From Cytophaga hutchinsonii ATCC 33406 (lineage in GTDB: Bacteria > Bacteroidota > Bacteroidia > Cytophagales > Cytophagaceae), in NCBI RefSeq assembly GCF_000014145.1, contig NC_008255.1:2558001-2622000 (forward strand): DNA of 64,000 bases. The letters are read 5' to 3'. The notes under the pieces are model-generated. The model was not told the origin of the DNA. It was given only the letters and a program-made list of their open reading frames with translations, and did no database searches. Below, piece after piece: positions 28,534 to 38,258 of the stretch (positions are counted from its first letter, which is position 1; each line of letters begins with the position of its first letter). The position numbers were made by a program, and so were the translations under genes.

Positions 28534-28935
28534 ATGGTAAATATGTACGCGATCAGAAAACAATTCTTCATTGCAATCGGCTTATTTTCATTTTTCTCTT
28601 TATTTGGTTTTTTAAATGCTCCTGCAAACGCTTCGTTTGAAAACACATCTGTTGATGTTCACAATGCTCCTTCTATTATTGCGGGCAGCATTGATTTTGA
28701 TATTAAAAGCAGAAACCCGCTATCGAATTTAAATAATGGTACGATTGAATTAAAAGTCATAGAAGGAAAGGCGCCGTATAAAATTCTGGTTTATTCTACC
28801 ACTATGCCTTTAAAGGAATATCAGGTTTCTCAGGATCTATTATTAACAAACCTGGCTGCCGGTGATTACATGATTGTAGTAAGTGGAAGAGATAATGCGT
28901 ATAGAAGTAAAACAATCACCTTAAGCCAGGAATAG
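28534..28935 (+). CDS. Small secreted protein with one SprB-repeat-like domain
   Basis: A 133-residue protein with signal peptide (KQFFIAIGLFSFFSLFGFLNAPANA). The mature part ends in a domain, about residues 65-130, with the SprB-repeat spacing: GTIELKVIEGKAPYKILVYST, then NLAAGDYMIVVSGRDNAYRSKTITL. The usual leading Cys is absent. It ends 2 nt before the TTG start of the giant adhesin, so the two are almost certainly cotranscribed. It has no T9SS C-terminal sorting domain. Function is unknown; an accessory or partner of the adhesin is an inference from position. Confidence 0.7.
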   Translation: MVNMYAIRKQFFIAIGLFSFFSLFGFLNAPANASFENTSVDVHNAPSIIAGSIDFDIKSRNPLSNLNNGTIELKVIEGKAPYKILVYSTTMPLKEYQVSQDLLLTNLAAGDYMIVVSGRDNAYRSKTITLSQE

Positions 28936-28937
28936 TT

Positions 28938-31900
28938 TTGAATAATTTAATAAAAATATTTGTACATTTTTTTACACTTGCACTGTGTGTATGCGTGATT
29001 GCGTTCAACGCATTCGATTCATATGCTCAGTGTAATCCTTCTATTAAAGTTACTGTTACTACTCAAAATTTACGTTGTAACGGAGACAATTCAGGTAGTA
29101 TTATTGTTTCAATTACTGGAGGTGTTCCTTCTACAGGTAATAATTACAATTATTCTCTTTTTAGTGGCATCATTAGCCCCATTATTGTTAATAATTATCC
29201 TCTTAATAATTATTCATTTACAAATCTTCCGGCATTTGATAATTATTTATTAGTTGTGCAAGTACCTCTGGCAGGAGGAGGTTTTACAGTATGCCCCACA
29301 TCAATTTCATTAACTGAGCCTGCTGCTCTATCTATTTCTACTGGACCAATACAATCGGTTTCCTGTCATGGAGGAAACGACGGAGCTATTGATGCGGTTG
29401 TAACAGGAGGGCCAACCATGCCCTATACCTATTCCTGGAGTAATGGTGCAACAACTGAAGATATTTCAGGGCTAACAGCTGGTGATTATACATTAACGAT
29501 AACAGATGGTAATGGCTGTAAATTATCCAGAACCTTTACCGTTACAGAGCCTGCTCCTATAAATGCGAATGCTGTTATTACAAATGTTTCCTGTAAAAAC
29601 GGTAATTCCGGTTCAATAAATATTTCTCCTACAGGCGGATCATTGCCTTATAAATCTTTCGCATGGAGTAATGGTGCAGCAACTGAAGATATTTCCGGTC
29701 TAACGGCTGGTTCATATACTGTAACCATTACTGATAATAAAGATTGCAAACAGGCATTTACATTCAATGTGACAGAACCTGCTACAGTAATCACTGCTAC
29801 AACCAACATTACTAATATTACCTGTAATGGGTCATCAACAGGAGCTATTGATGTTACCACTTCCGGCGGTACGGCTCCTTATACCTATTTATGGAATAAT
29901 GGTGCAACTACAGAAGATTTATCTGCTGTAGCTGCAGGGACCTATTCTGTAACCATTACAGACCAAAATGGCTGCTCTACTGTAATCAGTTCTCTAACCA
30001 TTACCCAAACTACTCCGATCAGTGTAACTGCTACGCCGACACCTATTACGTGTAACGGAAGCAGTACAGGAGCGATTGCGATTAACCCTACCGGAGGAAA
30101 CGCCCCGTATACATTCTTATGGACCAATGGCACAACAGCACAGAATTTAACCAATGCTCCGGCAGGTACTTATTCTGTAACGATTACCGATAACTCAACG
30201 TGTTCCAAAACATTCGGGCCTTTCACTATTACACAGCCAGCTGCTATTTCAGCGACTGCAACACCAGTAAATGCTTCGTGCAACGGCAAACCAGACGGCG
30301 CAATTACGCTTATGCCTGCAGGCGGAACCGCTCCTTACACGTATTCATGGAGCAATGGCGCTACCACAAAAGATGTTTCGGGATTAGTTTCCGGAACGTA
30401 TACTGTAACTATTACAGATAACAACACCTGTTCTAAAGTATTGGGACCATTTACAATTACACAACCGGCAGCAATTACAGCGACAGGAACAGTAACAAAT
30501 CCATTGTGCAATGGTGTGCCAACCGGAGCAATTACTATTTCAACACCAGCAGGCGGAACAGCTCCATATACCTATTCCTGGAACACGGGAGCTACCACAA
30601 AAGACCTTTCCGGATTAACTGCCGGCACCTATATCCTGACCATTACCGATCAGAAAGGCTGTTCAAGTGTATTACCTGCATTCACAATTACACAGCCTAC
30701 TGCAATATCTGCTACAACCAGCATCACTAATATTACCTGTAATGGGTCATCAACAGGAGCTATTGATGTTACCACTTCCGGCGGTACGGCTCCTTATACC
30801 TATTTATGGAACAATGGTGCAACTACAGAAGATTTATCTGCTGTAGCTGCAGGGACCTATTCTGTAACCATTACAGACCAAAATGGCTGCTCTACTGTAA
30901 TCAGTTCTCTAACCATTACCCAAACTACTCCGATCAGTGTAACTGCTACGCCGACACCTATTACGTGTAACGGAAGCAGTACAGGAGCGATTGCGATTAA
31001 CCCTACCGGAGGAAACGCCCCGTATACATTCTTATGGACCAATGGCACAACAGCACAGAATTTAACCAATGCTCCGGCAGGTACTTATTCTGTAACGATT
31101 ACCGATAACTCAACGTGTTCCAAAACATTCGGGCCTTTCACTATTACACAGCCAGCTGCTATTTCAGCGACTGCAACACCAGTAAATGCTTCGTGCAACG
31201 GCAAACCAGACGGCGCAATTACGCTTATGCCTGCAGGCGGAACCGCTCCTTACACGTATTCATGGAGCAATGGCGCTACCACAAAAGATGTTTCGGGATT
31301 AGTTTCCGGAACGTATACTGTAACTATTACAGATAACAACACCTGTTCTAAAGTATTGGGACCATTTACAATTACACAACCGGCAGCAATTACAGCGACA
31401 GGAACAGTAACAAATCCATTGTGCAATGGTGTGCCAACCGGAGCAATTACTATTTCAACACCAGCAGGCGGAACAGCTCCATATACCTATTCCTGGAACA
31501 CGGGAGCTACCACAAAAGACCTTTCCGGATTAACTGCCGGCACCTATATCCTGACCATTACCGATCAGAAAGGCTGTTCAAGTGTATTACCTGCATTCAC
31601 AATTACACAGCCTACTGCAATATCTGCTACAACCAGCATCACTAATATTACCTGTAATGGGTCATCAACAGGAGCTATTGATGTTACCACTTCCGGCGGT
31701 ACGGCTCCTTATACCTATTTATGGAACAATGGTGTAACTGCAAAAGACTTATCTGCAGTTACTGCAGGAAATTATTCTGTAACGATTACAGATAAAAATG
31801 GCTGTTCTGTTTCAATCGGTCCGTTAACCATTTCACAGAATCCACCAATCAACCTGACGGCTTCACCAACAATCACAAATGTTTTATGTAATGGAAACAG

Positions 31901-34900
31901 CACCGGAAGTATTGTTATTAATCCTTCGGGTGGTAATGCTCCCTATACGTTCTCCTGGACCAATGGTACAACAGCACAGAATTTAACCAATGCTCCGGCA
32001 GGTACTTATTCTGTAACGATTACCGATAACACAACCTGCTCCAGAACATTTGGACCTTACACAATTACTGAACCTATTGCAATTTCTGCAACTGCAACAC
32101 CAGTGAGTGTTTCGTGTAATGGCAAACCAGATGGTTCAATTACACTTACCCCTGCAGGCGGAACTGCTCCTTACACGTATTCATGGAGCAATGGTGCTAC
32201 AACAAAAGATGTTTCGGGATTAGCTGCCGGCACCTATACAGTAACCATAACCGATAATAACACCTGTTCAAAAGCTTTTGGCCCATTTACGATCACACAA
32301 CCTGTAGCAATTTCTGCTACTGGTACAGTGAGCAATATTACGTGTAATGGTTCATCAACGGGGTCTATAACTATTACAGCACCAACTGGCGGAGCAGCCC
32401 CTTATTCTTACTCCTGGAACACCGGTGCTGCTATAAAAGATCTTACAGGACTAGCTGCCGGGTCGTATACGTTAACCATTACAGATCAAAATGGTTGCTC
32501 CCGTATATTACCAACATTTACAATTACACAGCCTACAGCATTATCAAGCATTGGTGCTGTAACACAGGTTGTGTGCAATGGAACAGCTACAGGGGCTATA
32601 AACATTTCTACACCAACGGGCGGTGTAGCCCCTTACACATTCCTGTGGTCAAATGGACTTACAACTCAAAATAATCCTTCCCTTATTGCAGGCAGTTATT
32701 CTGTAACGATTACAGATGCTTCGGGCTGTAAACTTGTTTTACCATTTACGGTTACAGAACCTGCTGCAATTGCAACAACGGAAACCCAAATGAATGCTTC
32801 CTGCAATGGAACTTCAACCGGGTCTATTTCTATTTCAACACCTACCGGAGGAACAGCTCCTTTTACCTATTTATGGTCTAATGGTGTAACTACTCAAAGC
32901 AATATGTCTATCCTTGCCGGAAATTATTCTGTAACAATTACAGACAGTAAAGGCTGTTCAAAATTATTCGGCCCGTATACAATAACAGAGCCTGCTTCAA
33001 TAGCAGTGACAGGAACTTCTACACCTCCATCCTGCAATGGTTCAGCTTCCGGTTCCATTTCACTTGATCTTCCTACAGGCGGCGTAGCACCCTATTCCTA
33101 TAGCTGGTCGAATGGTGCAACCACGCAGAATTTAACAAATGTTGTAGCAGGGACGTATACTGTAACCATTACAGATAGTAAAGGCTGTTCAAACCCTACT
33201 CCTGTTTCATTTACTATTGCTAATGGTGTACCTATTACTGGTACAGCATCTGCTACCCCTGCAACTGTTTGTTCCGGCCAGGGCACTATGGTTACTGCAA
33301 CGATTGATGCGGCTTATACACCTGCAACCAACGCTTATTCATTTAATGCTGGGTCAACATTCCAGTCTTCTTCTTCTTTTGCTATTGCCAAAATCACAGG
33401 AGATACAGTAATATCTGTAGTTATAAAAGATATAAACGGATGCTTAACCGATCCGATCCCGGTGTCAGTTACTACTAATAAAATTGCTGGAAATTTAGAT
33501 GTAACAAAAACTGTTTCATGTTTTGGAAACAGTGATGGTGAATTAACAATGAATATTACAGGCAGCTCTGCCGTTTACATGTATTCAATCAACGGTTCAG
33601 CATTTAAACATTCAAACATATTCTCCAACTTAGCTGCCGGAACATATACGGTAGTTGTTGATGATGGAAGTGCCTGTAATTCCAGTTACACGACTACCCT
33701 AACCGAGCCTGTACTCTTAACAATCAATATTAAAACAATTACGGATATTAATCCATGTTTATCTGCAACAACTGGCTCCATTGTTATTACATCGAATGGC
33801 GGCAATCCAGATAAAACGTTTACCATAACTCCATCGGGTTCTTCTCAAACAGACAGTACATTTACTGGTTTAGCTACCGGCACATATACAATATCTGTTA
33901 CCGATTCCAAAGGCTGTACGGCTAATGTTGATGGAACTGTAAACAGTCCGGCACCATTGTCAATTACTTCTGTAACAACTCCTGTTACCTGTACCAACCC
34001 ATTGTCAGGTTCAATTGATATTTCTGTTTCCGGAGGCGCTGTTCCTTATACATATCTATGGACAGATGGCAGTACGAATCAGGATTTGATAAATTTATCG
34101 GCTGGTACATATAAGATTGTTGTAACAGACAGCAAAAACTGTAAAGATTCTTTATCGGTTATCATTGATCCGGCGCCTGTTGTTACAGGTTCTGCCGTTG
34201 CCACTCCCGCGACCGTATGTTTAGGCCAAAGTACTACCATTACAGCAACCATAGATGCGGCATTTACACCAGCTACAAATGCGTATTCTTTTGATGGAGG
34301 TCTGACATTCCAGACAGCGGCTGATTTCAGTATCGCAAGCATTCTTTCTGATACAACCGTACATGTATTGTTGAAAGATGTAAATAGCTGTTTAAGCAAT
34401 GATATAGCTGTAGTTATTTCAACTTCAAAAATTGATGCCACGCTTGATATTACGAATCCACTATCATGTGGCGGAGGTAGCAATGGAGAACTAACAGTAA
34501 CTGTTACCGGTAATTCAACCGGGTATACTTATAAGTTGAATGGCGGCGCATTCCAGGTTTCCCCGGTATTCTCTAATCTGGCAGGAGGAAATTATACCGT
34601 AGTTATTTATGATGGAATTTCATGTCAATCAAGCCTTACAACCAGTTTAACAGAACCTGTATCTTTTGCCATGATCGTGCAGCAAACTGAAAATGTTTCA
34701 CCATGTGCAGGCGGAAATAATGGATCTATACTGGTTTCAACATCCAATGCCAATACTCCTATAACGTTTACACTTACTCCTTCAGGAGTTTCCCAGCAGG
34801 ACAATCCGTTATTTTCAAATCTATCTGCAGGAACATACACCATTGATGCATTAGATGCTAAAGGTTGCACAGCGTCTGTTACAGCAACGATCATACAGCC

Positions 34901-36146
34901 AAATGGTGTTAATGTGTCGTTAATCGTTGCAACAATTGTAAATAATATTTGTGCTACAAATAATAATGGAAGCATTCAATTAAGCAATGTTACCGGAGGT
35001 ATTGCTCCGTATACTTATACACTTAATGGAGTAGACAGCCCAACTGCTTTCTTTGATGAATTAGTTTCCGGTAACCATACCATTATCATTACAGATAAAG
35101 CAGGTTGTATCACAAATTATCCATTTACAATTTCCGGACCCCAACAGATTGGATTCGAGAAAAAAATAGTGGGTTCCTCCTGTAAAAATTTCGACGGAAG
35201 TATCCAGATTATAAATGTCACAGGCGGCACTCCTGATTATAAATACAGTATTAACGATGGTGACAATTATTTCTCGACCACGTTATTTACCGGCCTTGGA
35301 CCAGGAAGCTACCCATTACGCGTACAGGATAAAAATGGCTGCTCATATGGCTATACAGTTACATTACCAACAAAAACGGCCCCTATTCCTTATGTGCGTA
35401 TTCAGGAACCAACCTGTAATGGTGGCTCTGATGGTTTTATCGTATTAGATTCTATTTATGGGGGGGTACCTTTATTTCAATATGAATTGGATGGAACTCC
35501 GGTTGGTTCTTCAACCGCTTATTCAGACAAAGCAGCCGGCACCTATGAACTTACAATTATAGATCAGGCTTGTACGTATAAAATAGATAGTTTCTTTGTT
35601 TATAATTATACAAAAAATGCATATGACACGATTTCAGCGTCAGGGATCACGGTTACTCAGCCTGCTGCTGTAACGGCTACTGTATTTTCAAACGATGCTG
35701 ATCGACATGAGAATTCAGGCGTTGCCGGAATCTATAACATTCAGGGCGGTACGCCTGGCTATTTATGGAGCGCAGACAACATTATATTCGAACCTGTTGT
35801 TGGCGATACCGTGTTATTAACCAAATTATCAAGTGGGCCACATACCATCTTTGTGTTGGATACAAATGGTTGTGCAGCATCATTCGAAATAACCATTCTT
35901 GTTGAGTTCTTTATACCTAATTTGATCACACCGAATAAAGATGGGAAAAATGACCGCTTTGAGATCATGGCACTACCAAAAGGCAGCAGATTAAAAATTG
36001 TTAACCGTTGGGGAAATGAAGTATACATGAGCAACAATTACGATAACTCCTGGGATGCTGATGAAGACAGCGATGGTGTATTTTACTATGAACTAACCTT
36101 GCCGGACAATAACAGATATAAAGGCTGGGTTGAAGTAATCCGATAA
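28938..36146 (+). CDS. Giant cell-surface adhesin with SprB repeats and gliding-type T9SS C-terminal domain
   Basis: A 2402-residue secreted adhesin. It starts at TTG (28938): the signal peptide (NLIKIFVHFFTLALCVCVIAFNAFDSYAQ) has no in-frame ATG before or within it. The body holds roughly 25 SprB-type repeats of about 75 residues with the pattern V-x-CNG...G-x-I...GG-APYTY-x-W-NG...AGxYxVTITDxxGC. Two divergent domains with ATPATVC intervene. The last ~80 residues (FIPNLITPNKDGKNDRFEI ... RWGNEVY ... GVFYYEL) are the gliding motility-associated C-terminal domain, a type B T9SS signal. Family members such as SprB move along the surface and mediate adhesion. No PorP/SprF-like partner gene is adjacent. 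Confidence 0.92.
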   Translation: MNNLIKIFVHFFTLALCVCVIAFNAFDSYAQCNPSIKVTVTTQNLRCNGDNSGSIIVSITGGVPSTGNNYNYSLFSGIISPIIVNNYPLNNYSFTNLPAFDNYLLVVQVPLAGGGFTVCPTSISLTEPAALSISTGPIQSVSCHGGNDGAIDAVVTGGPTMPYTYSWSNGATTEDISGLTAGDYTLTITDGNGCKLSRTFTVTEPAPINANAVITNVSCKNGNSGSINISPTGGSLPYKSFAWSNGAATEDISGLTAGSYTVTITDNKDCKQAFTFNVTEPATVITATTNITNITCNGSSTGAIDVTTSGGTAPYTYLWNNGATTEDLSAVAAGTYSVTITDQNGCSTVISSLTITQTTPISVTATPTPITCNGSSTGAIAINPTGGNAPYTFLWTNGTTAQNLTNAPAGTYSVTITDNSTCSKTFGPFTITQPAAISATATPVNASCNGKPDGAITLMPAGGTAPYTYSWSNGATTKDVSGLVSGTYTVTITDNNTCSKVLGPFTITQPAAITATGTVTNPLCNGVPTGAITISTPAGGTAPYTYSWNTGATTKDLSGLTAGTYILTITDQKGCSSVLPAFTITQPTAISATTSITNITCNGSSTGAIDVTTSGGTAPYTYLWNNGATTEDLSAVAAGTYSVTITDQNGCSTVISSLTITQTTPISVTATPTPITCNGSSTGAIAINPTGGNAPYTFLWTNGTTAQNLTNAPAGTYSVTITDNSTCSKTFGPFTITQPAAISATATPVNASCNGKPDGAITLMPAGGTAPYTYSWSNGATTKDVSGLVSGTYTVTITDNNTCSKVLGPFTITQPAAITATGTVTNPLCNGVPTGAITISTPAGGTAPYTYSWNTGATTKDLSGLTAGTYILTITDQKGCSSVLPAFTITQPTAISATTSITNITCNGSSTGAIDVTTSGGTAPYTYLWNNGVTAKDLSAVTAGNYSVTITDKNGCSVSIGPLTISQNPPINLTASPTITNVLCNGNSTGSIVINPSGGNAPYTFSWTNGTTAQNLTNAPAGTYSVTITDNTTCSRTFGPYTITEPIAISATATPVSVSCNGKPDGSITLTPAGGTAPYTYSWSNGATTKDVSGLAAGTYTVTITDNNTCSKAFGPFTITQPVAISATGTVSNITCNGSSTGSITITAPTGGAAPYSYSWNTGAAIKDLTGLAAGSYTLTITDQNGCSRILPTFTITQPTALSSIGAVTQVVCNGTATGAINISTPTGGVAPYTFLWSNGLTTQNNPSLIAGSYSVTITDASGCKLVLPFTVTEPAAIATTETQMNASCNGTSTGSISISTPTGGTAPFTYLWSNGVTTQSNMSILAGNYSVTITDSKGCSKLFGPYTITEPASIAVTGTSTPPSCNGSASGSISLDLPTGGVAPYSYSWSNGATTQNLTNVVAGTYTVTITDSKGCSNPTPVSFTIANGVPITGTASATPATVCSGQGTMVTATIDAAYTPATNAYSFNAGSTFQSSSSFAIAKITGDTVISVVIKDINGCLTDPIPVSVTTNKIAGNLDVTKTVSCFGNSDGELTMNITGSSAVYMYSINGSAFKHSNIFSNLAAGTYTVVVDDGSACNSSYTTTLTEPVLLTINIKTITDINPCLSATTGSIVITSNGGNPDKTFTITPSGSSQTDSTFTGLATGTYTISVTDSKGCTANVDGTVNSPAPLSITSVTTPVTCTNPLSGSIDISVSGGAVPYTYLWTDGSTNQDLINLSAGTYKIVVTDSKNCKDSLSVIIDPAPVVTGSAVATPATVCLGQSTTITATIDAAFTPATNAYSFDGGLTFQTAADFSIASILSDTTVHVLLKDVNSCLSNDIAVVISTSKIDATLDITNPLSCGGGSNGELTVTVTGNSTGYTYKLNGGAFQVSPVFSNLAGGNYTVVIYDGISCQSSLTTSLTEPVSFAMIVQQTENVSPCAGGNNGSILVSTSNANTPITFTLTPSGVSQQDNPLFSNLSAGTYTIDALDAKGCTASVTATIIQPNGVNVSLIVATIVNNICATNNNGSIQLSNVTGGIAPYTYTLNGVDSPTAFFDELVSGNHTIIITDKAGCITNYPFTISGPQQIGFEKKIVGSSCKNFDGSIQIINVTGGTPDYKYSINDGDNYFSTTLFTGLGPGSYPLRVQDKNGCSYGYTVTLPTKTAPIPYVRIQEPTCNGGSDGFIVLDSIYGGVPLFQYELDGTPVGSSTAYSDKAAGTYELTIIDQACTYKIDSFFVYNYTKNAYDTISASGITVTQPAAVTATVFSNDADRHENSGVAGIYNIQGGTPGYLWSADNIIFEPVVGDTVLLTKLSSGPHTIFVLDTNGCAASFEITILVEFFIPNLITPNKDGKNDRFEIMALPKGSRLKIVNRWGNEVYMSNNYDNSWDADEDSDGVFYYELTLPDNNRYKGWVEVIR
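29811..31735 (+). repeat. 915-bp in-frame tandem duplication within the adhesin
   Basis: The segment 29811-30725 is followed by a near-identical copy at 30726-31640 and a partial third copy to about 31735. The period is 915 bp, i.e. 305 codons or four SprB repeats. Only one clear base difference was noticed between the first two copies (AATAATGG versus AACAATGG), so the duplication is recent. The other repeats in the gene are much more divergent. Confidence 0.9.
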
Positions 36147-36163
36147 GGATTAAACCACACACT

Positions 36164-36202
36164 AAAAAAATCCCGCCACAACATATTGTGACGGGATTTT
36201 TT
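36164..36202. terminator. Terminator between the adhesin and the SRPBCC gene
   Basis: Hairpin pairing AAAAAATCCCGcCACAA with TTGTGaCGGGATTTTTT (a single internal mismatch) and a short loop. T tracts follow on both strands, fitting the convergent genes on either side. Confidence 0.88.
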
Positions 36203-36233
36203 ATTTCTTTTTATTCAGGCATGTTCTCTATTT

Positions 36234-36680
36234 TTAATTTGTTTCAATATATTTTTTCAGATCAAGAAGCCGCTGCCGTACGTTTCGCTGTAAATTATTT
36301 TCAACAATTTTCCAGATTAAATTAAATGGGAAACGCAATGAAAATGCATACAGAAAAATAACTTCTGTTTCATTTTCGCCTATGTGTTTATAATTCCAGG
36401 AACCTAAAAAAGATTCAAACATATATGGCCCTTTGGTCATGTTAATGGCTGTAGCTTTAGGGCGGTTAAACGTTACATATTCAGTAACCATACCCATGCC
36501 ATTTTTTGCTGCACAATATGCCTTCACACCTTTACCTGCACGCTCCGCCCCTTCTATTAACTCTGCCTGTTTTAAAAACGTATCCCAACGAAGCCGTTGT
36601 GCATAATCCTGTGTTACATCAAAAATAATTTCTGCTGATGCATGAATCGTAATCTTCTCTGTAAACTTTATATGTTTCAT
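36234..36680 (-). CDS. SRPBCC (START-like) family protein
   Basis: A 148-residue single-domain protein with the helix-grip pattern: N-terminal strand FTEKITIHASAEIIFDVTQDYAQRLRWDTFLKQAELIEG, a central beta-sheet and a C-terminal helix IWKIVENNLQRNVRQRLLDLKKYIE. SRPBCC folds bind hydrophobic ligands. It starts 5 nt after the acyl-CoA reductase stop, so it is probably in one operon with it. That suggests a lipid-like ligand, but the substrate is not shown by the sequence. Confidence 0.8.
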   Translation of the reverse strand: MKHIKFTEKITIHASAEIIFDVTQDYAQRLRWDTFLKQAELIEGAERAGKGVKAYCAAKNGMGMVTEYVTFNRPKATAINMTKGPYMFESFLGSWNYKHIGENETEVIFLYAFSLRFPFNLIWKIVENNLQRNVRQRLLDLKKYIETN

Positions 36681-36685
36681 TGTGC

Positions 36686-37702
36686 TTATAAGGCGGTCAG
36701 AAATGCCATGGTATCTACACCATCTGCAAAATCCGAAATAGTCGGATGCTGCGCCTGGCCAAGTTTATAAGACGGATACAGATCTGTTTGTTGATTACTC
36801 ACTACACACTGAAGCTGTTTTTTGTTTGTTTCAAACAATGCTGCCAATTGTTCCTGCGAAGTATAATATGAATATGTTAATGTAGCGATATGTGAAAAAA
36901 TCAGATCCGATTCTTTTAACAGCAAATAACCCGAATCAAAATGATGTACCTGATCGATCAGTAATACCGCTTTGTTGTATTCATAATTATTCATGTACTT
37001 ATGATGATTACGTACAGTTGAAAATTCCCCCTCCCAGGCAGACAGAATAGTTACAGGCGAATAGCCTTCCGGTAAATACAGATGCGATACATTTCTGCAA
37101 CCAAGACCGAAATACTGAAACACATCTGAACCCAGATCCATCAAAACATCTTTTGTTTCATCGCCATGAAGTACTGCTACAGAAGTTCTGTTTTTACGAA
37201 TGATATTTGGTGTATTTCTAAAATAGTATTCAAAGTGTTTTGCCGTATTATCACTGCCTGTTGCAATGTAGGCATCCATATTTTTTAACTGATCAACAAA
37301 AAAGATGCGTTCTTCGTAGGAAGGATTTATATGTGTTAACACAGATGCGATCTTTTTTAAGAGTACATTATCGTCTCCGCTCAATTTTGCATATACTATA
37401 TTACCCGACAAAAGCACACATAAGAAGTCGTGAAACCCTACGGCGGGAATATTTCCGGCCATAATCACCCCTATTTTTTTCGCAGAAGCAGAAATTTTGT
37501 ATCTGAAAAAAAAATTTTCCAGGGCTTTCGGTTCCAGAATCTCAATAATTCCTTCTAAAGCAGATTTTACATTTTCCGCTGTAAACCATGGATTATTTGC
37601 CTCTGCCCGGTACATCCATTCATTTAATTCTTCGGAATCAATGTTTCGCAACTGGTCGTGTAATAAAGCAAACGTCTGTAAATCTGTATGTAAACCTTTC
37701 AT
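36686..37702 (-). CDS. LuxC-type acyl-CoA reductase
   Basis: Aldehyde dehydrogenase-superfamily enzyme resembling LuxC acyl-CoA reductases, which reduce fatty acyl-CoA or acyl thioesters to aldehydes. Visible stretches are KIGVIMAGNIPAVGFHDFLCVLLSGN (cofactor side), DAYIATGSDNTAKHFEYYF, and FQYFGLGCRNVSHLYLPEG with the candidate catalytic Cys. The reading frame is open to 37777, but the ATG at 37702 (MKGLHTDLQTF) is preferred, because the longer form would run through the divergent ferredoxin promoter. It neighbours an SRPBCC protein and a ferredoxin; this pairing with a ferredoxin recurs in Bacteroidota. Confidence 0.85.
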   Translation of the reverse strand: MKGLHTDLQTFALLHDQLRNIDSEELNEWMYRAEANNPWFTAENVKSALEGIIEILEPKALENFFFRYKISASAKKIGVIMAGNIPAVGFHDFLCVLLSGNIVYAKLSGDDNVLLKKIASVLTHINPSYEERIFFVDQLKNMDAYIATGSDNTAKHFEYYFRNTPNIIRKNRTSVAVLHGDETKDVLMDLGSDVFQYFGLGCRNVSHLYLPEGYSPVTILSAWEGEFSTVRNHHKYMNNYEYNKAVLLIDQVHHFDSGYLLLKESDLIFSHIATLTYSYYTSQEQLAALFETNKKQLQCVVSNQQTDLYPSYKLGQAQHPTISDFADGVDTMAFLTAL

Positions 37703-37738
37703 CCGTATTTTTTGTTGATGTATTATATGCAAATATAA

Positions 37739-37769
37739 TTTGAACCTAAGGATTTTGTATCTAATTTTG
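37739..37769 (+). promoter_or_regulatory. Promoter of the ferredoxin gene
   Basis: TTTG (37739-37742), 19-nt spacer, TAATTTTG (37762-37769): a perfect match to the Bacteroidota consensus. Transcription would start near 37775, about 20 nt before the ATG at 37796, with GAAGAGAG in between. Confidence 0.8.
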
Positions 37770-37795
37770 TAAACCAATTACTACGAAGAGAGAAT

Positions 37796-38143
37796 ATGGC
37801 TATAATAATTACTGATGAATGCATTAATTGTGGTGCATGCGAACCTGAATGTCCGAATACAGCAATATACGAAGGTGGAGTTGAATGGAACTATGCTGCG
37901 GGTACAAGTTTGACAGAAATCCAGATGGAAGATGGTACAGCTATAGATGCCAAAGACCCAATGGAAGCTGTATCTAATGAGTTCTACTATATTGTTCCAA
38001 ACAAGTGTACAGAGTGCACCGGTTTCCATGAAGAACCGCAGTGTGCAGCTGTTTGTCCGGTTGATTGTTGTGTAGATGATCCGGATAATGTTGAGACTAC
38101 AGAAGAATTACAAGCTAAGAAAGCGTGGCTTCACGGTGAATAA
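37796..38143 (+). CDS. 4Fe-4S dicluster ferredoxin
   Basis: A 115-residue ferredoxin with two [4Fe-4S] ligand sets: [12 protein letters not shown] near residues 9-20, and [18 protein letters not shown] (a Cys-x2-Cys-x8-Cys-x3-Cys set) near 67-84, as in the FdI/Alvin family of long-loop ferredoxins. The central insertion and C-terminal extension ([17 protein letters not shown]) are also typical. It is divergent from the acyl-CoA reductase and followed by its own terminator. It may supply electrons to a reductase, but the partner is unproven. Confidence 0.94.
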   Translation: MAIIITDECINCGACEPECPNTAIYEGGVEWNYAAGTSLTEIQMEDGTAIDAKDPMEAVSNEFYYIVPNKCTECTGFHEEPQCAAVCPVDCCVDDPDNVETTEELQAKKAWLHGE

Positions 38144-38172
38144 GCTCATTATCAAGTATTAATCAATAATAC

Positions 38173-38202
38173 AAAAAAGGCGGCTGTAAGTCGCCTTTTT
38201 TA
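38173..38202 (+). terminator. Terminator after the ferredoxin gene
   Basis: Short stem AAAAAAGGCGgC / GtCGCCTTTTTT around TGTAA, followed by T-rich sequence, 30 nt past the ferredoxin stop. Confidence 0.85.
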
Positions 38203-38258
38203 TTTTAAAAGGTATTGCTATTTTAGGAGACGAATTGAGATAATTTTAAAAAACCACC

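Noticed and set aside
29942-31645. Pairs of identical 70-74-codon frames on both strands within the adhesin
   Set aside because: They are shadows of the 915-bp duplicated coding unit, which explains their identity.
37703-37777. 25-residue N-terminal extension of the acyl-CoA reductase
   Set aside because: It would cross the ferredoxin promoter and does not match the family; the Met at 37702 fits.
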